Below, piece after piece: positions 1 to 7,633 of a stretch of 10,929 nt of DNA. The notes beneath the pieces were generated by a model. That model worked only from the letters and a program-made list of their open reading frames with translations. It ran no database searches and had not been told where the DNA came from. Made by a program: the position numbers and the translations under genes. Source of the stretch: Rhodospirillales bacterium (GTDB taxonomy: Bacteria > Pseudomonadota > Alphaproteobacteria > Rhodospirillales > Casp-alpha2); the NCBI GenBank assembly GCA_018664265.1, contig JABJOR010000259.1, forward strand, positions 1 through 10,929, given 5' to 3'. The number at the start of each line of letters is the position of its first letter. Within the stretch, counting starts at the first letter, position 1.

Positions 1-945
1 CTTGAACTCGCTGATAAATTGCGTCCCGGCGACCTTATGATTTTTAACAATACCAAAGTTATCCCGGCCAGACTGGAAGGGCATCGATACCGCGATCAAT
101 CAAATCGCCGGGACGTGCCTGGGCCCGGACCCCGTATTGAAGTCACACTGCACAAACGCGACGAAAGCAATATCTGGCGTGCCTTTGCCAAGCCTGGGAA
201 AAAACTGGCCGTTGATGATATTATAAACTTTGCTGATGATTTCAGTGCAGAAGTTACAAACAAAGGTGATGGTGGCGAGATCACCCTTCGCTTTAACAAG
301 GTTGGCAAGTCCCTTACGGATGCGCTGCATCAATACGGGGCGATGCCTCTTCCGCCTTATATTCATCGTGACAACCTTCAAGAACCCAAAGACCCGTCTG
401 ACTACCAAACCATGTTTGCCGCGCATGAGGGTGCCGTCGCAGCCCCTACCGCAGGATTACACTTCACCCCTGCCATGTTCAGTGCCATCAATGCACGAGG
501 CATCAAACATGCCTTTGTGACCTTGCACGTGGGTGCGGGAACATTCCTGCCTGTGAAAGTCGACGATACAACCGATCATGTCATGCACAGTGAGTGGGGG
601 GAGATCGATGCGGACACAATCCATGCAATCGAGCAAACCCGGGCGGGTGGTAGCCGGATTGTTGCCGTTGGCACCACTGCTCTGCGGGTTTTGGAAAGTG
701 CTGCAACTTCAGAAGGCATCATTGAGCCTTTTTCTGGTAATACCGATATTTTCATCACACCGGGTTACCAGTTTCAGGCCGTAGATATCTTGATGACAAA
801 TTTCCACCTGCCCCGTTCTACACTGTTTATGCTCATCTGCGCTTTTGCCGGACTAGATCACATGCAAAGCGCTTACAAGCATGCAAAGGCCGGAAATTAC
901 AGGTTTTATTCCTATGGGGACGCTTGCTTGCTTGAACGAGCATAG
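1..945 (+). CDS. queA: S-adenosylmethionine:tRNA ribosyltransferase-isomerase QueA (5'-truncated)
   Basis: QueA transfers and isomerises the ribosyl group of SAM onto preQ1 in tRNA, forming epoxyqueuosine at wobble position 34 in the cytoplasm. The reading frame is open to base 1 (L-E-L-A-D-K before RPGD), so the true start lies outside the window. The TTG at 19 is internal, not a start. Family motifs are clear: FNNTKVIPARL near the visible N-terminus, HEGAVAAPTAGLHFT in the middle, VGAGTFLPVKV after it, and TNFHLPRSTLFMLICAFAG near the C-terminus. The stop is TAG at 943-945. Only a short N-terminal piece should be missing compared with the family's usual 340-360 residues. cysH follows after 96 bp, and tgt and queF lie further downstream on the same strand. 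Confidence 0.96.
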   Translation, partial: LELADKLRPGDLMIFNNTKVIPARLEGHRYRDQSNRRDVPGPGPRIEVTLHKRDESNIWRAFAKPGKKLAVDDIINFADDFSAEVTNKGDGGEITLRFNKVGKSLTDALHQYGAMPLPPYIHRDNLQEPKDPSDYQTMFAAHEGAVAAPTAGLHFTPAMFSAINARGIKHAFVTLHVGAGTFLPVKVDDTTDHVMHSEWGEIDADTIHAIEQTRAGGSRIVAVGTTALRVLESAATSEGIIEPFSGNTDIFITPGYQFQAVDILMTNFHLPRSTLFMLICAFAGLDHMQSAYKHAKAGNYRFYSYGDACLLERA

Positions 946-980
946 CTTATATATGCTAAATTACATAAAAAATATGTAAT
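939..980 (+). other. Two AT-rich inverted repeats after queA
   Basis: AGCATA (939-944) pairs with TATGCT (952-957) across a 7-nt loop. Directly after it, ATTACATA (960-967) pairs with TATGTAAT (973-980) across a 5-nt A loop. Both lie at or just past the queA stop. They could act as weak transcript ends or mRNA stabilisers, but neither is GC-rich and no U-run follows, so this is not a convincing intrinsic terminator. Confidence 0.3.
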
Positions 981-990
981 ATTATATAAT

Positions 991-1018
991 TTAACAAAAT
1001 TAAAGCGTGATTTATAAA
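991..1018 (+). promoter_or_regulatory. Putative sigma70-type promoter for cysH
   Basis: TTAACA (991-996, 5 of 6 matches to TTGACA) is separated by 16 bp from TATAAA (1013-1018). The predicted transcription start near 1025 leaves a short leader before the ATG at 1042. The region is very AT-rich, so chance matches are easy. Another -10-like TATAGT at 1030-1035 would give a nearly leaderless cysH transcript. Confidence 0.35.
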
Positions 1019-1041
1019 ATTTTACCGTTTATAGTGCGTGA

Positions 1042-1788
1042 ATGAAATTTGATAAAGCCACGTCTGCGCCAGAACATCATGTCGCCAGCTCTTCTCCCGC
1101 TGGCGATGTGATGGTTCGTTATGCTCATCTGGAAGGGGCAGAATTACTCGATACGATGATCAACGAGGCATTTCCTGGCCGCATTGCTGTATCCTCATCA
1201 TTCGGCACAGAATCAGCCGTGTTGTTACACCTTGTTTCACAAGTTGCCCCCGAAACGCCTGTTTTGTTCCTCAATACAGGGCTGCTTTTTGCTCAAACTG
1301 AGCAATATCAACGCTCGTTACAAAAACAACTTGGATTGAAGGATGTTCGTATCATTGGACCAGACCCCGATCATCTTGAACAATATGACCCAAAATCCAA
1401 ACTCCATAAAAGTGACACCGATATGTGCTGTCATTTGCGCAAAGTTTTACCCTTGCAGCATGCATTAGGCTCATTTGATGCGTGGATTACAGGGCGAAAA
1501 CGATTTCAAGGCAGTGCACGATCTGAATTACCCTTTATTGAACACGATGGCAGCCATTATAAAATAAACCCTATCGCAAATTGGTCTCCCCAAGAACTCA
1601 AGGATACCTTTGTCGCCCACAACCTGCCACATCACCCGTTGGAGGAAGCTGGATACACCTCCCTTGGCTGTTATCCATGCACCAATCTGCCTGTACTGGG
1701 AAGTGATGCACGAAGTGGGCGTTGGGTTGATCAGAATAAAACTGAATGTGGTATCCATAATGCCCCATGGGCTGGAGATAGTATTTAG
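1042..1788 (+). CDS. cysH: Phosphoadenylyl-/adenylyl-sulfate reductase CysH, Fe-S (APS-type)
   Basis: This 248-residue protein reduces activated sulfate (APS or PAPS) to sulfite in cytoplasmic sulfate assimilation. The PP-loop-like nucleotide motif SSSFGTES is at residues 51-58 and LNTG at 77-80. The cysteine pairs C129-C130 and C210-x-x-C213 are the [4Fe-4S] ligands typical of bacterial APS reductases. The catalytic cysteine is C236 in the C-terminal ECGIH motif. The Fe-S ligands favour an APS-using enzyme, although some Fe-S enzymes take both substrates. ATG 1042 is the first in-frame ATG and has no clear Shine-Dalgarno sequence. The gene stands alone: no cysI, cysG or cysDN is visible. It sits between two queuosine genes with 96 bp before it and 136 bp after it, which suggests its own transcription unit. 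Confidence 0.93.
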   Translation: MKFDKATSAPEHHVASSSPAGDVMVRYAHLEGAELLDTMINEAFPGRIAVSSSFGTESAVLLHLVSQVAPETPVLFLNTGLLFAQTEQYQRSLQKQLGLKDVRIIGPDPDHLEQYDPKSKLHKSDTDMCCHLRKVLPLQHALGSFDAWITGRKRFQGSARSELPFIEHDGSHYKINPIANWSPQELKDTFVAHNLPHHPLEEAGYTSLGCYPCTNLPVLGSDARSGRWVDQNKTECGIHNAPWAGDSI

Positions 1789-1924
1789 GCCTGCTCACTA
1801 AAATATAATTGCATATAGGCACATTTTTTAGATCGAATATATATTTATTGCTACTCATAGCACAAGTTATCGACTACATTCCCGTGTATGAATTACTGAC
1901 AATCAAGTAGCAAAATACTGTTCC

Positions 1925-2896
1925 ATGAGTCTTACTAACAAAGCTGAGTATCAGAATGTTCGCCTTGCCATAGGCGACCCGAACAGAGATGTTCGTCTGA
2001 CGCTTCTTTCACAACTTAATCCTTTCGGATTTAGAGGCGTTCTGCATTCAGATGAACTCCGCTACATTCGTAATGCCGTTATTAAAGATTCAGTTGATCT
2101 GATTATATTTGATGAGATTCTGGATAAAAGCTTTAGTAATTTTGTCAACGATATCAGACATCAACGAATCGGCAACAATCCATTTATCATTATTATTGCT
2201 ACAACAAATCACCTGACAGCCGAAAAAGTAAAAAGGCTGACCGATGCGGGTGTTGATGATGTTATTGGCAAACCACTATCCGTAAGCAAGTTGATGGAAC
2301 GCGTTCAAACAATCGCTAAATCTCGCAAACCATTTGTGGTGACCACTGACTACACTGGCCCTGACAGACGCAAGGGGTTTCGCCCCGGAAGACAAGAAGT
2401 TCCCCTGATTGATGCTCCAAACCCATTGGTTTATTTAATGGGAAAACCTAAAACCAAGCTTGAGATAGCAGAAATCATTAGTGAGGCATCCACTGTCGTC
2501 AACGAACAAAAAATGGAACGTCACGCATTCCAAATTGGCTTCCTGATTAATCGTATTTTACCTTTATACAAATCAGATGATACGGATGACATCAATATCG
2601 ATGACATTGATCATTTAATCGCAGTTTCAAATGATATCAACAGCCGCCTCGAAGGGTCGCGATACTCTGGCGCATCTGCATTATGCAAATCCATGGTAGA
2701 CTTGGCAGACAGAGTAAGGCTTTTACATCCGTCTCCTAAACACAAGGATTTAGAGCTTATGCCTGAATTGTCCCAGGCTATTCAACTGGCCTTTCTGAGT
2801 GAAGATGAAGATACGTCTTCTGTTCAAGAAATTGTGGATAATCTCAATCAGCAGAGCAAGGCGACTATCCCAGACAATAAAACTGTGGCATCCTGA
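1925..2896 (+). CDS. Orphan receiver-domain protein with unrecognised C-terminal region
   Basis: Residues about 11-132 form a CheY-like receiver domain: acidic D18, the phospho-acceptor candidate D63 after the hydrophobic strand VDLIIF, the switch threonine T93 after IIIIA, and the conserved lysine K116 in IGKPLS. A GPDRR motif (145-149) follows, which I recall in alphaproteobacterial receiver-associated proteins. Residues about 160-323 resemble no output domain I know: no helix-turn-helix, GGDEF, EAL, HD or kinase motif. The region is mostly hydrophilic and predicted helical, with an acidic stretch rich in D and I near 213-225. It is probably a cytoplasmic signalling protein acting by protein-protein contact. 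No histidine kinase is adjacent. The start ATG 1925 has no Shine-Dalgarno sequence. tgt follows after 43 bp on the same strand. Confidence 0.8.
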   Translation: MSLTNKAEYQNVRLAIGDPNRDVRLTLLSQLNPFGFRGVLHSDELRYIRNAVIKDSVDLIIFDEILDKSFSNFVNDIRHQRIGNNPFIIIIATTNHLTAEKVKRLTDAGVDDVIGKPLSVSKLMERVQTIAKSRKPFVVTTDYTGPDRRKGFRPGRQEVPLIDAPNPLVYLMGKPKTKLEIAEIISEASTVVNEQKMERHAFQIGFLINRILPLYKSDDTDDINIDDIDHLIAVSNDINSRLEGSRYSGASALCKSMVDLADRVRLLHPSPKHKDLELMPELSQAIQLAFLSEDEDTSSVQEIVDNLNQQSKATIPDNKTVAS

Positions 2897-2939
2897 ACAA
2901 CTTTCATATTCTATATGCATTTAGCTGAAAGCCTGCTTT

Positions 2940-4067
2940 ATGAACGGCCTTAAATTCGACCTGATTACAACAGATGGAAATGCCCGGCGTGGCAGATTGA
3001 ACACAGCGCATGGCTCCATTGAAACACCTGCCTTTATGCCAGTAGGCACCGCAGCTACAGTCAAGGGAATGCGACCGGAATCTGTTGCAGAAACAGGCGC
3101 TGAAATTATCCTTGGCAACACCTACCATCTGATGTTGCGACCCGGAGCAGAGCGCGTTGCTGCATTGGGAGGACTGCACAAGTTTATGAATTGGCCTGGC
3201 CCGATCCTGACGGATTCTGGTGGCTATCAAGTTATGTCCCTTTCTGATCTTCGCAAGATCAAAGAAGAAGGCGTTCGATTTCGCTCTCATATTGATGGAT
3301 CCTACCATGATTTAACGCCTGAACGCTCTATCGAAATCCAACACCTTCTGGATTCAAACGTCACCATGGTTCTGGACGAATGCACGCCTTACCCGGCCAC
3401 AGAAAAGCAGGCCGCTGAGTCAATGCGACTTTCCATGCGCTGGGCAGCACGCAGCAAAGAAGCCTTTGTTAAACGCCCAGGATACGGTCTGTTTGGCATA
3501 GTTCAAGGAAGCACATTCCCTGATCTGCGCCATGAATCTATTCAAGCATTGAGCAATATCGGGTTTGACGGTTACGCCGTCGGTGGACTGGCTGTCGGTG
3601 AAGGGCGTGATGTAATGTTCTCCACACTGGATTTCACCACACCTGCCATGCTCCAGGACCGACCTCGTTATTTGATGGGCGTAGGCAAACCGGAAGATCT
3701 GGTCGGCGCAGTGGCGCGCGGCATTGATATGTTTGATTGTGTCCTGCCAACACGTTCTGGACGCACCGGTCAGGCCTTTACCCGCCGAGGAGAAGTTAAC
3801 CTGCGCAATACACGCCATAAGGACGATCACAGAACACTGGATGAAGAATGCACCTGCCCATGCTGCACAGGGTACTCGCGAGCCTATTTGCACCACCTGA
3901 CCAAATCCAAGGAAATCCTTGGCTTGATGCTGCTATCTTGGCATAACCTGCACTACTATCAAATTCTGATGGCTGGAATTCGAGATGCTATCAGCAATGG
4001 AAGCTATGCTGATTTTGCAGATGCTTTTCATCTTCAGTATAATGCTGGTGACATTGCACCGCTATAA
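2940..4067 (+). CDS. tgt: tRNA-guanine(34) transglycosylase, queuine/preQ1-type
   Basis: Tgt swaps guanine 34 of GUN-anticodon tRNAs for preQ1 in the cytoplasm. The 375-residue length is typical for bacteria. Catalytic D92 lies in TDSGGYQ, and the nucleophile D266 lies in MFDCVLPTR. The zinc site is C304, C306 and C309, plus H335 in SWHN. The substrate loop GGLAVGE (215-221) has the Leu-Ala-Val-Gly form expected of preQ1-specific bacterial enzymes. ATG 2940 matches the family start ([13 protein letters not shown]); the preceding GAAAG is only a weak ribosome site. queF starts 15 bp after the stop, so the two are probably co-transcribed. Confidence 0.97.
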   Translation: MNGLKFDLITTDGNARRGRLNTAHGSIETPAFMPVGTAATVKGMRPESVAETGAEIILGNTYHLMLRPGAERVAALGGLHKFMNWPGPILTDSGGYQVMSLSDLRKIKEEGVRFRSHIDGSYHDLTPERSIEIQHLLDSNVTMVLDECTPYPATEKQAAESMRLSMRWAARSKEAFVKRPGYGLFGIVQGSTFPDLRHESIQALSNIGFDGYAVGGLAVGEGRDVMFSTLDFTTPAMLQDRPRYLMGVGKPEDLVGAVARGIDMFDCVLPTRSGRTGQAFTRRGEVNLRNTRHKDDHRTLDEECTCPCCTGYSRAYLHHLTKSKEILGLMLLSWHNLHYYQILMAGIRDAISNGSYADFADAFHLQYNAGDIAPL

Positions 4068-4068
4068 C

Positions 4069-4073
4069 AGGGA
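4069..4073 (+). promoter_or_regulatory. Ribosome binding site of queF
   Basis: AGGGA sits 9 nt before the ATG at 4083 in the 15-bp tgt-queF gap. It fixes the queF start and supports translation from a shared tgt-queF message. Confidence 0.6.
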
Positions 4074-4082
4074 CATCCGATT

Positions 4083-4547
4083 ATGAGTGATTCAATATAC
4101 GAAAATCTTACACAGCTAGGCAGCAATGCCGAAACACCGAATTCACCGGAAGAAGCTTTCCTTGATCGCGTTCCCAACCCGCAATCAGGCATCAACTACC
4201 TCATTCGATTTACCTGTCCGGAGTTCACATCAGTCTGTCCTGTTACCGGACAACCTGACTTTGCCCATCTTATGATTGACTACATTCCGAATGAGTTGAT
4301 CGTGGAAAGCAAGTCCCTGAAGATCTATCTTGCCAGCTTCCGAAACCACCCGGCCTTCCACGAAGACTGCACTGTTGGCATTGCTCGCCGACTGGTTGAT
4401 ACGTTAAAACCCATATGGCTTCGCATTGGGGGATACTGGTATCCGCGCGGCGGCATTCCCATTGATGTGTTTTATCAAACAGGTGAAGCTCCTGCAGATG
4501 TCTGGATACCTGAACAAGGGGTGCCTCCCTACAGAGGTCGTGGCTAA
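4083..4547 (+). CDS. queF: NADPH-dependent preQ0 reductase QueF (unimodular type)
   Basis: QueF reduces the nitrile of preQ0 (7-cyano-7-deazaguanine) to the amine preQ1 using two NADPH, in the cytoplasm. The 154-residue length matches the short, unimodular QueF class of the tunnelling fold. The thioimide-forming cysteine is C52 in [12 protein letters not shown], with the conserved D59 in the same motif. The QueF signature E75-S-K-S-L-K-I-Y82 separates it from GTP cyclohydrolase I. The NHPAFHED stretch (88-95) follows. It is closely linked to tgt, whose substrate it makes. Its stop is only 22 bp from the stop of the convergent nirV-like gene. Confidence 0.96.
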   Translation: MSDSIYENLTQLGSNAETPNSPEEAFLDRVPNPQSGINYLIRFTCPEFTSVCPVTGQPDFAHLMIDYIPNELIVESKSLKIYLASFRNHPAFHEDCTVGIARRLVDTLKPIWLRIGGYWYPRGGIPIDVFYQTGEAPADVWIPEQGVPPYRGRG

Positions 4548-4565
4548 TTTTACAGAACTAAAATT
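4546..4565. terminator. Weak AT-only hairpin between convergent queF and nirV-like genes
   Basis: AATTTT (4546-4551) and AAAATT (4560-4565) form a 6-bp inverted repeat with an 8-nt loop, at the queF stop and just before the nirV-like stop. It is the only candidate stem in the 22-bp gap. It lacks G-C pairs, so its activity as a terminator is doubtful. Confidence 0.2.
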
Positions 4566-4569
4566 CGGT

Positions 4570-5373
4570 CTATATTTCGCGGACCATACGGAACCCTATA
4601 TGATCTATCGGGTTTCCAGTGCTACAGCCTCCACTCAGTGCTTCATCAACAAAGTGTGGCACATGCGCCCTTTCAACACCCTGAATAATCCTGTTAGGGC
4701 ATAACTTTATTGTTCTCAACTCGCTGATTGTCCTGTTTTCTTCATTGCCTTGATCTGATGAAAACCAGCACGACATTGTCCATTCCCAAACAGTCCCGCC
4801 AGTGTCGGCTATGTTCCAGTTGTTTTCCCCAAAAGCGCCGATAGCTCGCGTTCGTCTTCCGCCCAATCCTGGCAGCATCAACTCGGCGGAGCGCATATCA
4901 AGCAGGTCATCAATTGTTTTTTGTGTTACATCCTGACCCGCAAAGGCGGCATAGGCCCATTCTTCCTCTGTCGGCAACCTGTACACATCCCCTGTCTTTT
5001 GGCTGAGCCACTGAGTGAATGAATATGCATCAAGCCAGGATACTTTGGTTACCGGGTGATCAATCGTTTGGAATGGGCGTTGCTTGGCTTTATGCGTGCA
5101 GAACTGTTCTTCAAAGCACTTGTTCCATTGGCCAATCGTTATCTCATGGCGGCTAATATAAAACGGCTTTTCGAGATTTACTTTTTTAGAGTGGTATTTG
5201 CGTCCCAATGAATTTGGAACACTGACTGTCAGATCATACTGACCGGAAGACAGCCTTGTCATTTCAAGACCAGGAAGAAGGTCCGCGACATCTTCCTTAT
5301 TTTGTATAAATCCGTATCCAACTACTCCAGCGAAAGCAATTGCGGAGAATACAATTAAGAAAAGATGCCGCAT
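4570..5373 (-). CDS. nirV: NirV-like protein, FGE-sulfatase (SUMF1) fold
   Basis: This 267-residue protein has an N-terminal hydrophobic segment (about residues 4-23) with R2 before it, so it is exported or membrane-anchored. The rest is an FGE-sulfatase/C-type-lectin-like fold: FYISRHEITIGQW, HPVTKVSWLDAYSFTQWLS, YRLPTEEEWAYAA, NIADTGGTVWEWT and the C-terminal IGFRMVRE. In several nirK-containing proteobacteria a protein of this family, NirV, is encoded beside nirK; its role is not settled. Here it is the third gene of the nirK module, 25 bp after the cytochrome gene, with AAGGA upstream of the ATG. The segment that normally reads RVxRGGS is R228-I-I-Q-G-V-E, and the paired catalytic cysteines of true formylglycine-generating enzymes are absent (only C250 lies nearby). 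It is therefore unlikely to be a sulfatase activator. The symbol rests on family plus context. Confidence 0.75.
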   Translation of the reverse strand: MRHLFLIVFSAIAFAGVVGYGFIQNKEDVADLLPGLEMTRLSSGQYDLTVSVPNSLGRKYHSKKVNLEKPFYISRHEITIGQWNKCFEEQFCTHKAKQRPFQTIDHPVTKVSWLDAYSFTQWLSQKTGDVYRLPTEEEWAYAAFAGQDVTQKTIDDLLDMRSAELMLPGLGGRRTRAIGAFGENNWNIADTGGTVWEWTMSCWFSSDQGNEENRTISELRTIKLCPNRIIQGVERAHVPHFVDEALSGGCSTGNPIDHIGFRMVREI

Positions 5374-5398
5374 GACAGATCCTTGAAACCTTCAGGGC

Positions 5399-6124
5399 CT
5401 ATTTTAGCGTTTTCATATACGCAACAATATCAGCTCTATCCTTGGCGCTTTTAATGCCCGCAAATTGAGCTTTCGTTCCTGGAAGGAATTTATTGGGGTC
5501 TGCTAAAAACTCAATAATATTTGAATCCGTCCAGACAAGGCCAGAATTCAGGAGTGCATCTGAATATTTATAGCCTTCAATAGCGCCCGCAGGCTTTCCA
5601 TACATATCAAACAAGTTTGGCCCAAAGACAGTTTTGCCCCCCTTGTCGACACTATGACAAACAACGCAATATTTTGTTGCAGCCTTTTCACCTGCAGCGA
5701 CATCTCCTTCGGCCGCATGACTTGTATCGTCATGTGAAAGACTTGCAAAATAGGCTAGCAGATCGGCTCTTTGTTCCGCCTTTTTGAAGCCATTAAAGCT
5801 CATCTTCGTGCCCTTTACGAATCTGCTTGGATTCGTCACAAATTCTGTAAAGGCCGCTCCATCCCAAATTATACCGGATTCTTTCATAGCGGTAGAATAT
5901 TTATAGCTTTCGACCTTTGCTGCCGGATTACCGAGAATACCATACAAATTTGGACCCAGTTTGTTCTTACCACCCTTTTCGAGGGTGTGGCACATTTTAC
6001 ATTTTTTGGCGAGAATTTTACCTTTTCCAACATCACCCTCTGCCATAGCCCCGGTCGTCATAAAAATGACGCCCGTTGCTATAACCAAAGAAGATAATAG
6101 AGAACACATTTTTGAAAATTTCAC
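5399..6124 (-). CDS. Periplasmic two-heme cytochrome c (tandem class I domains), probable NirK electron donor
   Basis: I chose GTG 6124 because GGAGG lies 5 nt upstream and the product then opens with a clean Sec signal peptide, probably cleaved after A-M-A (residue 28). The longer frame from 6181 adds 19 residues without signal character. The 241-residue product has two tandem class I (c2/c550-like) cytochrome domains. Domain 1 (about 29-131) has the heme site C42-K-M-C-H46 and axial ligand M108 in GTKMSF. Domain 2 (about 139-241) has the heme site C153-V-V-C-H157, but GTKAQF (216-221), with A219 in the place of the axial Met. The domains share GDV..G, LGPNL/FGPNL, YKYS and RAD..AY, so they arose by duplication. 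Position between nirK and nirV suggests electron delivery to NirK (inference). Confidence 0.92.
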   Translation of the reverse strand: MKFSKMCSLLSSLVIATGVIFMTTGAMAEGDVGKGKILAKKCKMCHTLEKGGKNKLGPNLYGILGNPAAKVESYKYSTAMKESGIIWDGAAFTEFVTNPSRFVKGTKMSFNGFKKAEQRADLLAYFASLSHDDTSHAAEGDVAAGEKAATKYCVVCHSVDKGGKTVFGPNLFDMYGKPAGAIEGYKYSDALLNSGLVWTDSNIIEFLADPNKFLPGTKAQFAGIKSAKDRADIVAYMKTLK

Positions 6125-6128
6125 ATTA

Positions 6129-6133
6129 ACCTC
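6129..6133 (-). promoter_or_regulatory. Strong Shine-Dalgarno fixing a GTG start for the cytochrome
   Basis: On the minus strand GGAGG is followed by TTAAT and then GTG (6124-6122). This is the strongest ribosome site in the window. It decides in favour of the GTG start over the upstream ATG at 6181, which has no such site. Confidence 0.75.
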
Positions 6134-6184
6134 CAGAAAATTTTCTTTATTGAAGCAATTATGATGAAAATGCCGTACCAAAAC

Positions 6185-6210
6185 GACCTGCTCGATTTAT
6201 GAAATCGGTC
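6185..6210 (-). terminator. Hairpin over the nirK stop: possible attenuator or partial terminator
   Basis: On the minus strand GACC-GATTT-cat-AAATC-G forms a 6-bp core stem (6193-6198 with 6202-6207), extended by GACC/GGTC (6207-6210 with 6185-6188) across an unpaired AGCA. GTTTT follows. The stem overlaps the nirK stop codon, and the T-run is only four long. It could lower expression of the downstream cytochrome and nirV-like genes relative to nirK, or protect the 3' end of a nirK message. Confidence 0.35.
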
Positions 6211-7357
6211 CAGGCTTTGCTACTTGTTTCATCAAGGTATCGTCCCATTCACCTTCAACAACGAAGTGCGCGGCGGCACCTTTAAGGACGGCTTCAATAA
6301 GATTGTGATTAACGTAAGCATACACGCCGGGCTGTTTGAATGTATAGGTTGCTGCACCAGCAGAACCACCAGCAATAAACCATGTTTCAAGATTGGTTTG
6401 TGGAGTGTCCTCGAATGACCCGCCAGACCAAACATTGTCACCATGGCCACCAATCAAATGTGGGCGTGTGTCGCGGTTGGCCTGAGCATGAATAATCAAA
6501 ACCGTTTCACCAACTTTTGCCTTCAGCGCTCCGTCACCTGTCAAAGCACCAACAGCGCCATTAAAGACAACGTGACTAGGCAACAGCGTATTCATGACTT
6601 CCATTGAATCCGCATAATCTTCACCGGCACTATCGTATGTTTTGTATTCACCCTCTTCATCTTTGGCCAGGTAGTAATCCTGCTCACCAATGAAGTATGT
6701 GCGGTGGTAGTGAACCTGCTTACCATTCTTGTCTTTGATACCATCACGCGGCAGAACCATAATGGCGCCATTCATGCCATGGACAACGTGATAAGGGATC
6801 ATCGCACCGCCAGGAGCACAGTGATAGACAAACACACCTGTTCTGTCTGCCTTGAAGCGCAAGACAACCTGCTCGCCAGGTGAGACTTCTGTTAACGCAC
6901 CGCCGCCCAGAGCACCTGTAGATGCATGGAAATCAATATTGTGTTCCATAGCGTTTGATTCTGGGTTTTTCAGGGTCAGTTCAATGTAATCGCCTTCATG
7001 AACAACGATCATCGGCCCAGGAACAGAGCCATTAAATGTCAGTGCCCAGATTTCAGCACCATCATCATCTACGGCCATTTTCTTTTCTTCGATAACAAAT
7101 TCTACTTCGACAATTTTTGGACCACTTGTCGTTGTGTGATCGAACTTGGGCAAAAACGGTGGCGCAACCATTTCTTGTTGAACACGCGGAAGGTTTTCGA
7201 TCTCTTCAACGGTCGCTGCCTGTGCGGACGATCCACCTAGATTAGCTGCGAGCAGACCGGAGCCAACCGCTGCTGTTCCCGTAAGAAATACTCTGCGCGT
7301 AAGGTCCAGTGTGTCATCATTTATATCTTCTTGATTGTTTTCAGTTGTCTCACTCAT
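6197..7357 (-). CDS. nirK: Copper-containing nitrite reductase (NO-forming), class I
   Basis: NirK reduces nitrite to nitric oxide in the periplasm as a homotrimer of two-cupredoxin-domain subunits. The 386-residue precursor has a twin-arginine-type leader (TRRVFLTG at 20-27, then a hydrophobic stretch to about 48), so it is probably exported folded. The type 1 copper ligands are H139, C180, H190 and M195. The type 2 copper ligands are H144, H179 and H351. Catalytic D142 and H300 correspond to Asp98 and His255 of the Alcaligenes enzyme. The [12 protein letters not shown] loop has one residue more between Cys and His than the Alcaligenes form, as I recall from alphaproteobacterial class I enzymes. 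A GGGGAG ribosome site lies 7 nt before ATG 7357. It is the first gene of a nirK-cytochrome-nirV module; the cytochrome starts 72 bp downstream. Confidence 0.97.
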   Translation of the reverse strand: MSETTENNQEDINDDTLDLTRRVFLTGTAAVGSGLLAANLGGSSAQAATVEEIENLPRVQQEMVAPPFLPKFDHTTTSGPKIVEVEFVIEEKKMAVDDDGAEIWALTFNGSVPGPMIVVHEGDYIELTLKNPESNAMEHNIDFHASTGALGGGALTEVSPGEQVVLRFKADRTGVFVYHCAPGGAMIPYHVVHGMNGAIMVLPRDGIKDKNGKQVHYHRTYFIGEQDYYLAKDEEGEYKTYDSAGEDYADSMEVMNTLLPSHVVFNGAVGALTGDGALKAKVGETVLIIHAQANRDTRPHLIGGHGDNVWSGGSFEDTPQTNLETWFIAGGSAGAATYTFKQPGVYAYVNHNLIEAVLKGAAAHFVVEGEWDDTLMKQVAKPGPIS

Positions 7358-7566
7358 TACTCGACTCCCCTGTCGGAAACTAAATTAATTTGAATTCTAT
7401 TAGGACGAACGTCACTCCGAGAGTCCTCGTCACGGCGTGCCAATTTCATTTTATTATTTGATTCGTAAATTATAATCGGCGGCACACATAAAATTGTCGT
7501 GTCTTTTATTTCGGGCAGTACACCCTGTGCCTCGTAGAAACCCCTCTCCTGAAAAAAGAATATTTA
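7357..7566 (-). other. Open frame without a good start, ending in a TAATG overlap with nirK
   Basis: The frame is open for about 69 codons upstream of nirK and stops with TAA sharing its last A with the nirK ATG. Its only ATG is at 7449, giving a 30-residue product (MKLARRDEDS at the start, VSDRGVE at the end) with no Shine-Dalgarno sequence. Before that ATG the frame reads protein-like text such as FYEAQGVLPEIKD and CVPPIIIYES, but has no ATG or TTG start and only one GTG. It may be a translated leader ORF, a remnant of a lost gene, or chance. I do not recognise it. Confidence 0.2.
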
Positions 7567-7633
7567 TATTTCGAGGAATACGTATCTACGCCGAAAGCAT
7601 TGGAATGTATTCAACGACACAATAACCGATGAA

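Noticed and set aside
19..21. TTG as the start of queA
   Set aside because: The frame is open to base 1 and the preceding codons fit QueA, so the start is outside the window.
1789..1924. Possible terminator or promoter in the cysH to receiver-gene gap
   Set aside because: It contains a CTGACA box and a T6 run, but no correctly spaced -10 and no stem before the T-run.
2897..2939. preQ1 riboswitch upstream of tgt (also looked for before queF and yhhQ)
   Set aside because: The gaps are too short or lack the preQ1-class hairpin and A-rich tail. Only a weak CTTTCA/TGAAAG repeat (2901-2906 with 2926-2931) is present.
2904..3308. 134-residue minus-strand open frame at the tgt start
   Set aside because: Antisense to conserved tgt sequence and cysteine-rich in a random way; no recognisable domain.
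3420..3896. 158-residue minus-strand open frame opposite tgt
   Set aside because: It lies wholly antisense to tgt, which has all catalytic and zinc residues; the translation shows no family motifs and is a shadow.
4426..4704. 92-residue plus-strand frame over the queF end and nirV-like gene
   Set aside because: It overlaps the end of queF in another frame and the nirV-like gene antisense; both are real genes.
6125..6181. 19-residue N-terminal extension of the cytochrome from ATG 6181
   Set aside because: It would bury the signal peptide, and the strong GGAGG lies inside the extension, just before GTG 6124.
7402..7434. AGGAC/GTCCT inverted repeat and CGTCAC direct repeat in the nirK leader
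   Set aside because: Arms are 5-6 bp with long spacing; not distinguishable from chance and no known motif.
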